Assembly: GCA_902475455.1 (NCBI GenBank)
Contig: CABRZO010000001.1
Span: 1 to 54,817, forward strand
Length of the DNA stretch: 54,817 bases
Direction of reading: 5' to 3'
From: an uncultured Eubacteriales bacterium
GTDB taxonomy: Bacteria; Bacillota; Clostridia; Oscillospirales; Oscillospiraceae
Shown: positions 1 through 7,328 of the stretch, in pieces
Layout of the letters: every line of letters begins with the position of its first letter
How positions within the stretch are numbered: position 1 is the stretch's first letter
Notes under the pieces: generated by a model
Databases searched by the model: none
What the model was told of the DNA's origin: nothing
The model's input: the letters and a program-made list of their open reading frames with translations, nothing else
Position numbers and translations under genes: made by a program

Positions 1-69
1 GTGAATTGCCCGAAGGGCAAGAGAAGCCACCCTGGGGTGTGTCCCCGGAAATGACGAAATCGAATTTTG

Positions 70-93
70 TTCCGTCCTCTTCGGAGGACGGAA
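70..93 (+). terminator. hairpin with UUCG tetraloop
   Basis: A perfect 10-bp stem (TTCCGTCCTC / GAGGACGGAA) closes the very stable C(UUCG)G tetraloop. No T-run follows it on the plus strand, so on its own it is an RNA hairpin rather than a clear intrinsic terminator. The true terminator is the next hairpin. Confidence 0.5.
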
Positions 94-134
94 TTCTGTG
101 AAACTGCCTAATCTTATCGTTTTTCGACAGACTG

Positions 135-166
135 AAAGAGTCGTCCCTGGAGGACGACTCTTTTTT
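135..166 (+). terminator. intrinsic terminator
   Basis: A 12-bp stem at 135-146/152-163 with a 5-nt loop runs into six T residues at 161-166 on the plus strand. This is a typical Rho-independent terminator for transcription arriving from the left. It can also block readthrough from the convergent minus-strand gene ending at 173, although the T-run on that side is poor. Confidence 0.75.
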
Positions 167-172
167 GCAGTT

Positions 173-1111
173 TTACCACTGAAAGGGGATGTCCCGCCGG
201 GGCAGCTTTCCCAGATCAAAGAGGGGGATCAGCTCCCGGGCCGAAATGGGCTCCGGCCGGTCCATCAGCCCGGCGCAGCAGGCCAGCCGGCCTACAATCT
301 CCTCCGGCTTCACCCCGGAGGCCCGGAGGGAGGCCAGGGTCAGATCCGCCTCCCGCTTGGACAGCCGCCGGCCGTCCGGGGCACAGAGCAGGGGCACATG
401 GCAGTACTCCGGGGCGGAAAAGCCCAGCAGCCGCTGCAAATAGATCTGCCGGGGCGTGGAAGTCAGCAGGTCGCTGCCCCGGACCACCTGGTTAATCCCC
501 ATGAGTCCGTCATCCACCACCACCGCCAGCTGGTAGGCAAACACCCCGTCGGAACGCCGGAGAATGAAATCGCCGCAGTCCCGGGCCAGATTCTCCCGGT
601 ATTGTCCCTGCAGCAGGTCGGTAAATGAGATTTCCTCATCGGGCACCCGGAGGCGCAGGGCGGGGCGGCGGGTTCTGGCCCGCTCCTCCCGCTCCTGCGG
701 GGTCAGAGTCCGGCAGGTGCCCGGATAGATGATCTCCCCGTCGGAGCGGTGGGGGGCGTTAGGGGCGTGGAGCTGGCCCCGGGTACAAAAGCAGGGGTAG
801 AGCAACTCCATATTCTGAAGCCGGTCCAGGGCAGCCTGGTAATATTTCCCCCGTTGACTCTGGTAATAGGCGTCGCCCCCGGCGCTGCCTCCCTCATCCC
901 AGTCCAGCCCCAGCCAGCGCAGATCCTCCTCCACGCCGTCGCAGAGTGGCCGCTTGCATCGGTCCGGGTCCAGATCCTCCAGCCGGAGCACCATAACGCC
1001 GCCCCGGGAGCGCACCGAAAGCCAGGCCAGCAGCGCCGACCAGGCGTTGCCCAGGTGCATCCGTCCGCTGGGGGATGGGGCAAATCTCCCCCGCACAATT
1101 GGCTCCGCCAT
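173..1111 (-). CDS. gluQ: glutamyl-Q tRNA(Asp) synthetase
   Basis: This is a truncated class I glutamyl-tRNA synthetase paralogue. The family activates glutamate and transfers it to queuosine-34 of tRNA-Asp rather than to tRNA-Glu. In the 312-residue product the HIGH-like element is P-S-G-R-M-H-L-G-N (residues 13-21). A zinc site of the family type (C107, C109, Y129, C133) follows, and a KMSKS-like R-L-S-K-R lies near 249-253. The anticodon-binding half of true GluRS is absent, as expected for GluQ-RS. I chose the start at 1111 because AGGAGG sits 7-8 nt upstream; an in-frame ATG at 1144 lacks a ribosome binding site. It is last in a minus-strand run behind the TPM, TelA and XpaC genes. The alternative, a short GluRS, is unlikely at this length. 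Confidence 0.9.
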   Translation of the reverse strand: MAEPIVRGRFAPSPSGRMHLGNAWSALLAWLSVRSRGGVMVLRLEDLDPDRCKRPLCDGVEEDLRWLGLDWDEGGSAGGDAYYQSQRGKYYQAALDRLQNMELLYPCFCTRGQLHAPNAPHRSDGEIIYPGTCRTLTPQEREERARTRRPALRLRVPDEEISFTDLLQGQYRENLARDCGDFILRRSDGVFAYQLAVVVDDGLMGINQVVRGSDLLTSTPRQIYLQRLLGFSAPEYCHVPLLCAPDGRRLSKREADLTLASLRASGVKPEEIVGRLACCAGLMDRPEPISARELIPLFDLGKLPRRDIPFQW

Positions 1112-1130
1112 CTTGTCCCTCCTCATAAAA

Positions 1131-1156
1131 CAGGGGGACAGCAAGCTGTCCCCCTG
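1131..1156. repeat. palindromic element, copy 1
   Basis: Two 12-nt arms, CAGGGGGACAGC and GCTGTCCCCCTG, are separated by 2 nt and lie between the TPM gene and gluQ. The same arms recur at 46375-46402 with a 4-nt loop. Neither copy has a strong T-run, so this looks like a dispersed REP-like palindrome that could also act as an attenuator or mRNA-stabilising hairpin. Confidence 0.6.
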
Positions 1157-1165
1157 TATTCCTAA

Positions 1166-2221
1166 TTATCTGCGGCGTCCACCGCCGCCAAAACCGCCCC
1201 GGGAGGAGCCGCCTCGGCTGCTGCCGCCGCCCCCAAAACCGCCGGGACGGGAGCCACCACTGTGGCCTCGGCTGCTGCCACCGCCCCCAAAGCCGCCGGG
1301 CCGGGAACTGCCGCCGCCTCCAAAGCCACTCCAGAAATTGTTGGGTCTGGAGCCACCGGGCCGGGGACCTCCCCCGGGACCAGGACCACCAGGTCTGGGA
1401 CCACCGCCAAAGCCGGGCCCACCGGGTCTTGGTCCGCCGGGGCCGGGGCCGTAACGGCGCCGGTTCCACCAGGCGCTGCCGGGCCGGTGCCAGAAGAAGA
1501 TAGGACGGAACACCACGGTGGGGGTGTCCATATGTCCGTAACGGCTGTACCAGTGGCGGTAGCGGTTCTGCTCCATGGAGCTCAGCATCACATAGACCAC
1601 CACCAGAATCACCGCCAGGACAATCACTCCGGAGAGGACTCTGTTTCTCATATAGTAGGCGGCATAACTGTCAATATAACTGCCGTCATAGTCCGGCAGG
1701 CTGGCCCCGTCGCTGTCGGGGTTGTAGCCTCCGTTCTGCTGGGCAAGATAACTCTCCATCCCGGTGAACAGATTGGTCACCGCCGCGTCATAATTTCCGG
1801 CAAAGAAATCCGGGTTGACATAATTGTCCAAGTAGGATGCAAAGTCAAAATCAGTGTAATTGCTGCCGTTATAGAGGTAGCTCTGGTTGCCGCCAATATC
1901 CAGCACCAGCAGGAAGTCGTTGCCGTAGAGCTCCCACTTATTGAACAGCTCCTCGGCATATACATCCGGGTCCCAGCCCTTGAGGCTCTCCACTGTGGCT
2001 ACCGCCACATAGGCGGAGTAGCTCTGATCAAACTGGGCATTGTAGCTGCGTACGGTGTTCTCCGTCTCCTCCGAGAGGACCCCCGCCCCGTCGCACACCC
2101 AGTTGCCCGGGGTGACCGGCAGCATATCTTCCCTGGCCATGGCAATCCCAAATACGCTGGAAGCCAGGATCACCGCAATGGTGATCACCCAGGCCACTGA
2201 ATATTTCCGTAATACTTTCAC
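1166..2221 (-). CDS. TPM-domain membrane protein with Gly-rich tail
   Basis: The product is 351 residues. It has an N-terminal hydrophobic signal or anchor (about 9-28), then a TPM domain (about 40-170). The TPM domain is found in YgcG-like and thylakoid TLP18.3-like extracytoplasmic proteins, sometimes as an acid phosphatase. A second membrane helix (about 198-215) follows, then a long cytoplasmic-side tail made almost only of Gly, Arg, Pro and Ser. Start is GTG at 2221 with AAGGTGA upstream. It sits 43 nt behind telA, and the TelA/XpaC/TPM grouping suggests a shared envelope-stress role. Function is inferred from domain only. The tail is a low-complexity repeat and could be a binding or phase-separating region. 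Confidence 0.75.
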   Translation of the reverse strand: MKVLRKYSVAWVITIAVILASSVFGIAMAREDMLPVTPGNWVCDGAGVLSEETENTVRSYNAQFDQSYSAYVAVATVESLKGWDPDVYAEELFNKWELYGNDFLLVLDIGGNQSYLYNGSNYTDFDFASYLDNYVNPDFFAGNYDAAVTNLFTGMESYLAQQNGGYNPDSDGASLPDYDGSYIDSYAAYYMRNRVLSGVIVLAVILVVVYVMLSSMEQNRYRHWYSRYGHMDTPTVVFRPIFFWHRPGSAWWNRRRYGPGPGGPRPGGPGFGGGPRPGGPGPGGGPRPGGSRPNNFWSGFGGGGSSRPGGFGGGGSSRGHSGGSRPGGFGGGGSSRGGSSRGGFGGGGRRR

Positions 2222-2264
2222 GCGATCATCACCTTCTCAACGGCACACGTCCACCGGCACAAAA

Positions 2265-3467
2265 TCAGTGCAGCTCCATCAGCTTGCGCTTCAGCTCGCC
2301 CTCGATCTTGCCCAGTTCCACCTCGGCGGCGGCCCGCTTCTCCCGGCCCTCGGTCTGGATCCGCAGCACCTCGTCCAGGGTGGCGATGAGCTCCTGGTTG
2401 GTGTGCTGCAGGGTCTCGATGTCCACAATGCTCCGCTCGGCCTCCTGGGCGGTGGCCACAGTGCCCATCCGCAGCATCTCGGCGTTCTGGCGCAGCAGAT
2501 CATTGGTCATATTGGTCACAGCGGTCTGGGCCGCGGTGGCCTGACGGGAGTGCTCCAGTCCCAGAGCCAGCACCATCTGGCTCTTCCACAGGGGGATGGT
2601 ATTCACCAGAGAGGTCTGGATCTTCTCGATCATCAGGGTATCATTGTTCTGCAGCAGCCGGGTCTGGGGACCCATCTGGATGGAGATGATCCGGGTCAGC
2701 TCCAGATCGTGGAGCTTCTTCTCAAACCGGTTGCACAGATTCACCATATCGTTGTAGGCCTGGGCATCCTCCTGGCTGCCGGAGGCCTCCGCCTTTTTGC
2801 GCAGCTCCTCCAGCTCGTTGGCCCGGATGGAGGCCAGCCGCTTCTTGCCGGCGATGATATACATGGTGAGCTCCTTGCAGTACTGCTGGTTGAGCTCAAA
2901 CATCTGGTCCAGCATGGCCACATCCTTCATCAGGGTGACCTGGTGGCCCTCCAGCATCTCCACGATCTTGTCCACATTGGCTTCAGCCTTGGCGTACTGG
3001 GCCTTCATCTCCTCCAGCCGGCGCTTACCCCGCTGGAAGAAGCCGGACAGGCCGCCCTTCTTCTCGGGCTGGGAGACCTGCTTCAGCTCCAGCACCAGAT
3101 TGGACAGGGCCTCACCCACGCCCCCCAGATCCTTGGTGCGCACGCTGCTCAGGGCGGTCTCCGAGAACTGGGCGATGTTTTTCTGGGCCGCGGAGCCGTA
3201 CTGCATCACCTGGGTGGCATCGGTAATATCAATTTTCTCCGCAAAGGCGTCCACCGCCCGGCGCTCCTCCTCGGTGAGCATGCTCTCATCGACAACCACC
3301 GGATCCACCTGGGCCTCCTGCTGGGCAGGCTGGGCCCCCAGGGTCAGAGAGGGGGCGGCGGGAGCGGCAGGAGCCCCCTGGGGGGCAGCGGGAGCAGCGG
3401 CAGCCGCTGCGGCGGCGGTGCCCTCGGGATCCAGAGTCAGCTGGGGAATATGGGTCTGTTCACTCAT
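2265..3467 (-). CDS. TelA family toxic-anion resistance protein
   Basis: This is a TelA-family protein, 400 residues. The family was named from tellurite resistance loci and occurs widely in Firmicutes with XpaC-like partners; its biochemical role is unresolved. The first 60 residues are an Ala/Pro-rich low-complexity stretch. The remainder is helical, with long amphipathic segments expected of this coiled-coil family. Start at 3467 is preceded by GGAGGT with a 7-nt spacer; an upstream in-frame ATG at 3482 overlaps that ribosome binding site. The xpaC-like gene lies 75 nt upstream on the same strand, so the two are probably co-transcribed. Confidence 0.85.
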   Translation of the reverse strand: MSEQTHIPQLTLDPEGTAAAAAAAAPAAPQGAPAAPAAPSLTLGAQPAQQEAQVDPVVVDESMLTEEERRAVDAFAEKIDITDATQVMQYGSAAQKNIAQFSETALSSVRTKDLGGVGEALSNLVLELKQVSQPEKKGGLSGFFQRGKRRLEEMKAQYAKAEANVDKIVEMLEGHQVTLMKDVAMLDQMFELNQQYCKELTMYIIAGKKRLASIRANELEELRKKAEASGSQEDAQAYNDMVNLCNRFEKKLHDLELTRIISIQMGPQTRLLQNNDTLMIEKIQTSLVNTIPLWKSQMVLALGLEHSRQATAAQTAVTNMTNDLLRQNAEMLRMGTVATAQEAERSIVDIETLQHTNQELIATLDEVLRIQTEGREKRAAAEVELGKIEGELKRKLMELH

Positions 3468-3542
3468 CTGTGTTACCTCCATTTATCTCTCAATCGTTGT
3501 ATGATACTATATTTTCTATGGCTTTAACGGCGGTATACCCGG

Positions 3543-4277
3543 TCACTGCCCCCCGGCGGAGATATTGCCCTGGTCCGCCAGGCCGTCACCGGTGAGCAGG
3601 CTTTGCAGCACCTTGATTTCAGCGTTGATGTCCATGACCTCGCCCTGGTAGAGGGCGTCCAGCTGGCGGTCAAAGCCGTCCACGATGGCCTTCATCACCT
3701 CGCTGATACGGCCCTTGGCTCCGTCGATGTTGATGCCGGAAATGCCGGCCTCGTCCAGCCGGTCATAGGCGTTGAGCAGCTTCAGGGTGGTAGGCAGATA
3801 GTAATTCAGGAAGCGGCGGATCTGCCCCTTGCGGTCGGGATGGGCCATCACATACTGAAAAATCTTGCCGGTGGTGGCCTCGATGTGGTCGATCTGCTGG
3901 GAGAGCACCGGGTCCTCGATGCTGTCGTTGAGCCGGCGCATCTCCCCCACCGCCCGGTCCCGCTCCTGCCGCAGCTCGGCGATCTCCGGGTCCTCCGGCT
4001 CCTGGGGCTGCTCCGGCTCGTTGGTCTGCTCCTGCCGGGACTCCTGCTCGGGCTCCTGCTTCTGCTCCTCCTGCTGAGGAGCCGCATCTTTGGCATTGAT
4101 CACGATGGTGCGATCCCGCCAGATCAGCCTGGACAACAGGAATACCGCTGCAGAGATGGCAATGGTAACCGCAAACTGCAGCGGCCGGTGGATTCGAACG
4201 CCAAAACCGGCCACCAGCCAAACCACCGCCACCAGGTAGACCGGAATCACGCTGCGTTGTTTTTTCAGCTTTTTCAT
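3543..4277 (-). CDS. XpaC-like (5-bromo-4-chloroindolyl phosphate hydrolysis) protein
   Basis: This 244-residue protein belongs to the XpaC family, which is named for a Bacillus phenotype of X-phosphate hydrolysis and is usually found beside TelA. It has a positively charged N-terminus and two closely spaced membrane helices (about 8-48), then a Gln/Glu-rich linker (about 65-95) and a C-terminal helical domain. Two starts are possible; I prefer the ATG at 4277 because GGAAG is 8 nt upstream of it but only about 3 nt upstream of the ATG at 4286. It is the first gene after a strong minus-strand promoter at 4319-4347, so it heads the XpaC-TelA-TPM-gluQ run. No catalytic residues can be pointed to. 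Confidence 0.8.
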   Translation of the reverse strand: MKKLKKQRSVIPVYLVAVVWLVAGFGVRIHRPLQFAVTIAISAAVFLLSRLIWRDRTIVINAKDAAPQQEEQKQEPEQESRQEQTNEPEQPQEPEDPEIAELRQERDRAVGEMRRLNDSIEDPVLSQQIDHIEATTGKIFQYVMAHPDRKGQIRRFLNYYLPTTLKLLNAYDRLDEAGISGINIDGAKGRISEVMKAIVDGFDRQLDALYQGEVMDINAEIKVLQSLLTGDGLADQGNISAGGQ

Positions 4278-4318
4278 CCCATTCACTTCCCGATATTAAG
4301 TAAACCTTTATGGGAAAT

Positions 4319-4347
4319 ATTCTACCGTGTTCCGGGTATAGTGTCAA
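4319..4347 (-). promoter_or_regulatory. sigma-A promoter for the XpaC-TelA operon
   Basis: On the minus strand TTGACA (4342-4347) is followed by a 17-nt spacer and TAGAAT (4319-4324). The start codon of the XpaC-like gene lies about 40 nt downstream. It is divergent from the ilvA promoter, and the two face away from each other. Confidence 0.75.
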
Positions 4348-4391
4348 GCGGAAGGGGACGGTCTCCGGTACATTTCCCACAGGGCCTATGA

Positions 4392-4420
4392 TTGACATTT
4401 TTCCTGGAATTAGCTAGAAT
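4392..4420 (+). promoter_or_regulatory. sigma-A promoter for ilvA
   Basis: TTGACA (4392-4397), a 17-nt spacer and TAGAAT (4415-4420) give a near-consensus promoter. The leader before the ilvA start is only about 45 nt, too short for a T-box or peptide attenuator. Confidence 0.75.
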
Positions 4421-4473
4421 ATGATGTTGTATTTTATGTGGAATTTATCCAGAGAAAGGTGCGCGCCCGACTT

Positions 4474-5694
4474 ATGATGACCCTTGACAGCTTCAAATCC
4501 GCCCGGAACGTTCTGGCCGGCGTGATCAACGAAACCAACCTGATCTATTCCCCCGCTTTTTCCGCGGCCTTCGGAAACAATGTCTTTCTGAAGCCGGAAA
4601 ATATGCAGATCACCGGCGCTTATAAGATTCGGGGCGCCTATTTCAAGATCAGCACCCTCTCTGAGGAGGAGAAGGCCCTGGGGCTCATCACCGCCTCCGC
4701 CGGCAACCACGCCCAGGGCGTGGCCTATGCCGCCCAGAAGGCCGGGGTGCAGGCCACCGTGGTGATGCCCACCACCACCCCCATGCTGAAGGTCAACAAT
4801 ACCAAGGGCTACGGCGCCCGGGTGATCCTCCACGGCTCCACCTTTGATGACGCCGCCGCCAAGGCCCTGGAGCTGTCCCAGACCGAGGGCATGACCTATG
4901 TGGCCCCCTTCAACGATCTGACGGTGGCCACCGGCCAGGGCACCATCGCCTATGAAATTTTCCGGAATCTGCCCGACGTGGACCTGATCCTGGTGCCCAT
5001 CGGCGGCGGCGGACTGGCCGCCGGCGTGTCCACCCTGGCCAAGCAGCTCAACCCCAATGTGAAGGTCATCGGCGTGGAGCCCAGCGGCGCCGCCTCCATG
5101 AAGGCCTCTCTGGAGGCGGGCCATGTGGTAACTCTGGACAGCGTGTCCACCATCGCTGACGGCGTGGCGGTCAAAACCCCGGGGGACCTGGTGTTCCCCT
5201 ACATCCAGCAGAATGTGGACGACATCATCACCATCGACGACACCGAGCTGGTGGACGCCTTCCTGGATATGGCGGAAAAGCACAAGATGATCGTGGAAAA
5301 CGCCGGACTGCTCACCATCGCCGCCCTGGCCCATCTGGACTGCAAGGACAAGAACGTGGTCAGCATCCTCTCCGGCGGCAACATGGACGTGATCACCATG
5401 TCCTCCCTGATTCAGCACGGCCTCATCAACCGGGGCCGCATCTTCACCTTCTCGGTGCAGCTGCCCGACCGGCCCGGCGAACTGCTCCGGGTGGCGGAGA
5501 TCATCGCCCGGGAGAACGGCAACATCATCAAGCTGGATCACAACCAGTTTGTCAACATCAACCGCCAGAGCGGCGTGGAGCTCACCGTCACCCTGGAGGC
5601 CTTCGGCCTGGTCCATAAGCACAGCATTCTGGAGGCCATGAAGGCGGCGGGCTACGACGCCCACGAGGTGCAGACGGCGGACTTTTACGACTGA
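4474..5694 (+). CDS. ilvA: threonine ammonia-lyase with ACT domain
   Basis: This PLP enzyme deaminates L-threonine to 2-oxobutanoate, either as the first step of isoleucine synthesis or in threonine catabolism. The 406-residue product has the PLP-lysine motif (K51 in T-G-A-Y-K-I-R-G) and the phosphate-binding G-G-G-G-L loop at about 177-181. A C-terminal ACT-like domain lies near 330-406. Start is ATG 4474, with AAAGGTG about 12 nt upstream; a further ATG at 4438 would add residues not typical of the family. The single short ACT domain fits the catabolic or short biosynthetic type rather than the 510-residue two-domain enzyme. No other branched-chain gene is nearby, so the pathway role is open. 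Confidence 0.88.
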   Translation: MMTLDSFKSARNVLAGVINETNLIYSPAFSAAFGNNVFLKPENMQITGAYKIRGAYFKISTLSEEEKALGLITASAGNHAQGVAYAAQKAGVQATVVMPTTTPMLKVNNTKGYGARVILHGSTFDDAAAKALELSQTEGMTYVAPFNDLTVATGQGTIAYEIFRNLPDVDLILVPIGGGGLAAGVSTLAKQLNPNVKVIGVEPSGAASMKASLEAGHVVTLDSVSTIADGVAVKTPGDLVFPYIQQNVDDIITIDDTELVDAFLDMAEKHKMIVENAGLLTIAALAHLDCKDKNVVSILSGGNMDVITMSSLIQHGLINRGRIFTFSVQLPDRPGELLRVAEIIARENGNIIKLDHNQFVNINRQSGVELTVTLEAFGLVHKHSILEAMKAAGYDAHEVQTADFYD

Positions 5695-5730
5695 TTCCGG
5701 CGGGATCTGATCAAACAGAACTTTTTCTCT

Positions 5731-5757
5731 GCCTCCCGCCGCAGGGCGGCGGGAGGC
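5731..5757 (+). terminator. 12-bp hairpin after ilvA
   Basis: A perfect GC-rich stem (5731-5742/5746-5757) with a 3-nt loop lies 37 nt after ilvA. No T-run follows on the plus strand, so termination would be weak or assisted. The remaining bases up to rpe (5758-6010) hold no recognisable gene or clear promoter. Confidence 0.5.
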
Positions 5758-6010
5758 ATCTATCAAAAAGCGGCGGCGGCCCACCATAGCCCCTATCGGG
5801 TTCGGGAAACGGGAGGAGGACGTCCGGCAGACCACCGGGGCGTAGCCCAAAGGCCCGCCCGGTCCGCAAATCATCCTATGCCGTCCCGGCGGCGTTGTGC
5901 CTGGCCACCCGGCGGCTTGTGGGGCGCTCCCCATCTTCAGTACACATTACCATAGGATTATGGACAATTTTGGACCAAAAGATTAAGAAACGAATAAGGA
6001 AGGGTTTGCT

Positions 6011-6655
6011 ATGATTAAAATTGCCCCCTCGATCCTGTCCGCCGACTTCACCCGGCTGGGCGCCAGCCTGGACAGCGTGTCCACCGCCGATCTGATCCAC
6101 TTCGATGTAATGGACGGCAATTTTGTCCCCAACATCTCCTTTGGCCTGCCGGTCCTCCAGGCGGTGCGGAAATACACCGACGCCTTTCTGGATGTCCACC
6201 TGATGATTGAAAAGCCGGATCGCTTTATTGACGACTTTGCCGCCGCCGGAGCGGACCTGATTTCCGTCCATCTGGAGGCGGACAACCCCAGGGGCATCCG
6301 CCGGGCCCTGGACGCCATGGAGGCCAACGGGGTCAAAAAGGCGGTGGCCCTGCGGCCCATCACCAGCCCCAACGCCATCCTGCCCTATCTGGAGGAACTG
6401 GACCTGGTGCTGGTGATGACGGTGGAGCCCGGCTTCGGGGGCCAGGCCTTCATGGAATCCCAGCTGGACACCGTCCGGCAGGTGCGCGCCCTCATCGACC
6501 GCTACCACCCGGGCTGTGACCTGGAGGTGGACGGCGGCATCAATTCCTCCACTGTCCGCCGGGTAGTGGAAGCCGGCGCCAACGTACTGGTGGCGGGCAG
6601 CGCCGTCTTTGGGGCCCAAAATCCCGCCGCCGCCATCGCCCAGCTGCGGGGATAA
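6011..6655 (+). CDS. rpe: ribulose-phosphate 3-epimerase
   Basis: This enzyme interconverts ribulose 5-phosphate and xylulose 5-phosphate in the pentose phosphate pathway. The 214-residue TIM barrel is full length. It shows the N-terminal I-A-P-S-I-L-S-A-D-F motif, the metal and catalytic segment F-D-V-M-D-G-N-F-V-P, H-L-M-I near 62, V-E-P-G-F-G-G-Q near 142, and the phosphate-binding V-D-G-G-I segment near 176. The start is preceded by GGAAGGG. recR follows after 44 nt and chrA after a further 26 nt, so these three look co-transcribed. Confidence 0.95.
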   Translation: MIKIAPSILSADFTRLGASLDSVSTADLIHFDVMDGNFVPNISFGLPVLQAVRKYTDAFLDVHLMIEKPDRFIDDFAAAGADLISVHLEADNPRGIRRALDAMEANGVKKAVALRPITSPNAILPYLEELDLVLVMTVEPGFGGQAFMESQLDTVRQVRALIDRYHPGCDLEVDGGINSSTVRRVVEAGANVLVAGSAVFGAQNPAAAIAQLRG

Positions 6656-6699
6656 CCCCCGCCTTCCCCGGCAACCTGATTTGAAGGAGTTTTCTCTCT

Positions 6700-7302
6700 A
6701 TGCAGTATTTACCCCCCGCCATGGAAAAGCTGGTGGAACAGTTTGCCCGGCTGCCGGGCATTGGCTCCAAGAGCGCCCAGCGGCTGGCCTTTCATGTGCT
6801 CTCCCTGCCCCGGGAGCAGGCCGCGGAGTTTTCCCAGGCCATTCTGGATGCCAAGGACAAGGTGCACACCTGCCCGGTCTGCCAGAACCTCACGGAAGGG
6901 GACGGCCCCTGTGCCATCTGCTCCAGTTTCAAGCGGGATCAGAGCACCATCTGCGTGGTGGCGGAGCCCAAGGATGTCATCGCCATGGAGCGCACCGGGG
7001 AGTATAACGGAGTCTACCATGTGCTCCACGGGGTCATCTCCCCCATGAATCGAGTCGGCCCCGACGACCTGCGGATCCGTTCTCTGGTGGAGCGGGTGTC
7101 CCAGGGGGGCGTGGCGGAGGTGATCATGGCCACCAACCCGGACACCGAGGGGGAGGCCACCGCCATGTACCTGTCCCGGCTGTTAAAACCCTTTGAGCTC
7201 AAGATCACCCGGCTGGCCTACGGCATTCCGGTGGGCAGCCATCTGGAGTACGCCGACAACGCCACCTTGATGCGGGCGCTGGAAGGCCGTCAGGAAATCT
7301 GA
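6700..7302 (+). CDS. recR: recombination mediator RecR
   Basis: RecR works with RecO and RecF to load RecA on SSB-coated DNA. The 200-residue product shows the helix-hairpin-helix region with L-P-G-I-G-S-K-S-A-Q-R (about 18-28), a four-Cys zinc finger (C58, C61, C71, C74) and a Toprim domain (about 80-175) ending in G-I-P-V-G-S-H-L-E-Y-A-D. Ribosome binding site is GAAGGAG. In many Firmicutes recR follows dnaX and ybaB; here dnaX-ybaB are about 4 kb away on the other strand and recR sits with rpe. Confidence 0.95.
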   Translation: MQYLPPAMEKLVEQFARLPGIGSKSAQRLAFHVLSLPREQAAEFSQAILDAKDKVHTCPVCQNLTEGDGPCAICSSFKRDQSTICVVAEPKDVIAMERTGEYNGVYHVLHGVISPMNRVGPDDLRIRSLVERVSQGGVAEVIMATNPDTEGEATAMYLSRLLKPFELKITRLAYGIPVGSHLEYADNATLMRALEGRQEI

Positions 7303-7328
7303 CGCAAGCGGAAAGGGAGAGATTTATC

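Larger units (their letters stand above)
1..166 (+). other. structured non-coding stretch ending in a terminator
   Basis: No coding region is visible here. The stretch has at least three successive hairpins: a small one at about 5-18 (TTGCCC-GAA-GGGCAA), a perfect 10-bp stem with a TTCG tetraloop at 70-93, and a 12-bp stem followed by a T-run at 135-166. It may be the 3' part of a structured RNA, or the untranslated end of a plus-strand gene lying left of the window. I could not match it to a known RNA family, and its 5' end is outside the window. Confidence 0.35.

Noticed and set aside
4421..4473. T-box or leader-peptide attenuator before ilvA
   Set aside because: The leader is only about 45 nt, with no hairpin pair and no T-box consensus.
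5758..6010. A small gene between ilvA and rpe
   Set aside because: The frames present lack ribosome binding sites and protein-like composition; no clear promoter was identified either.
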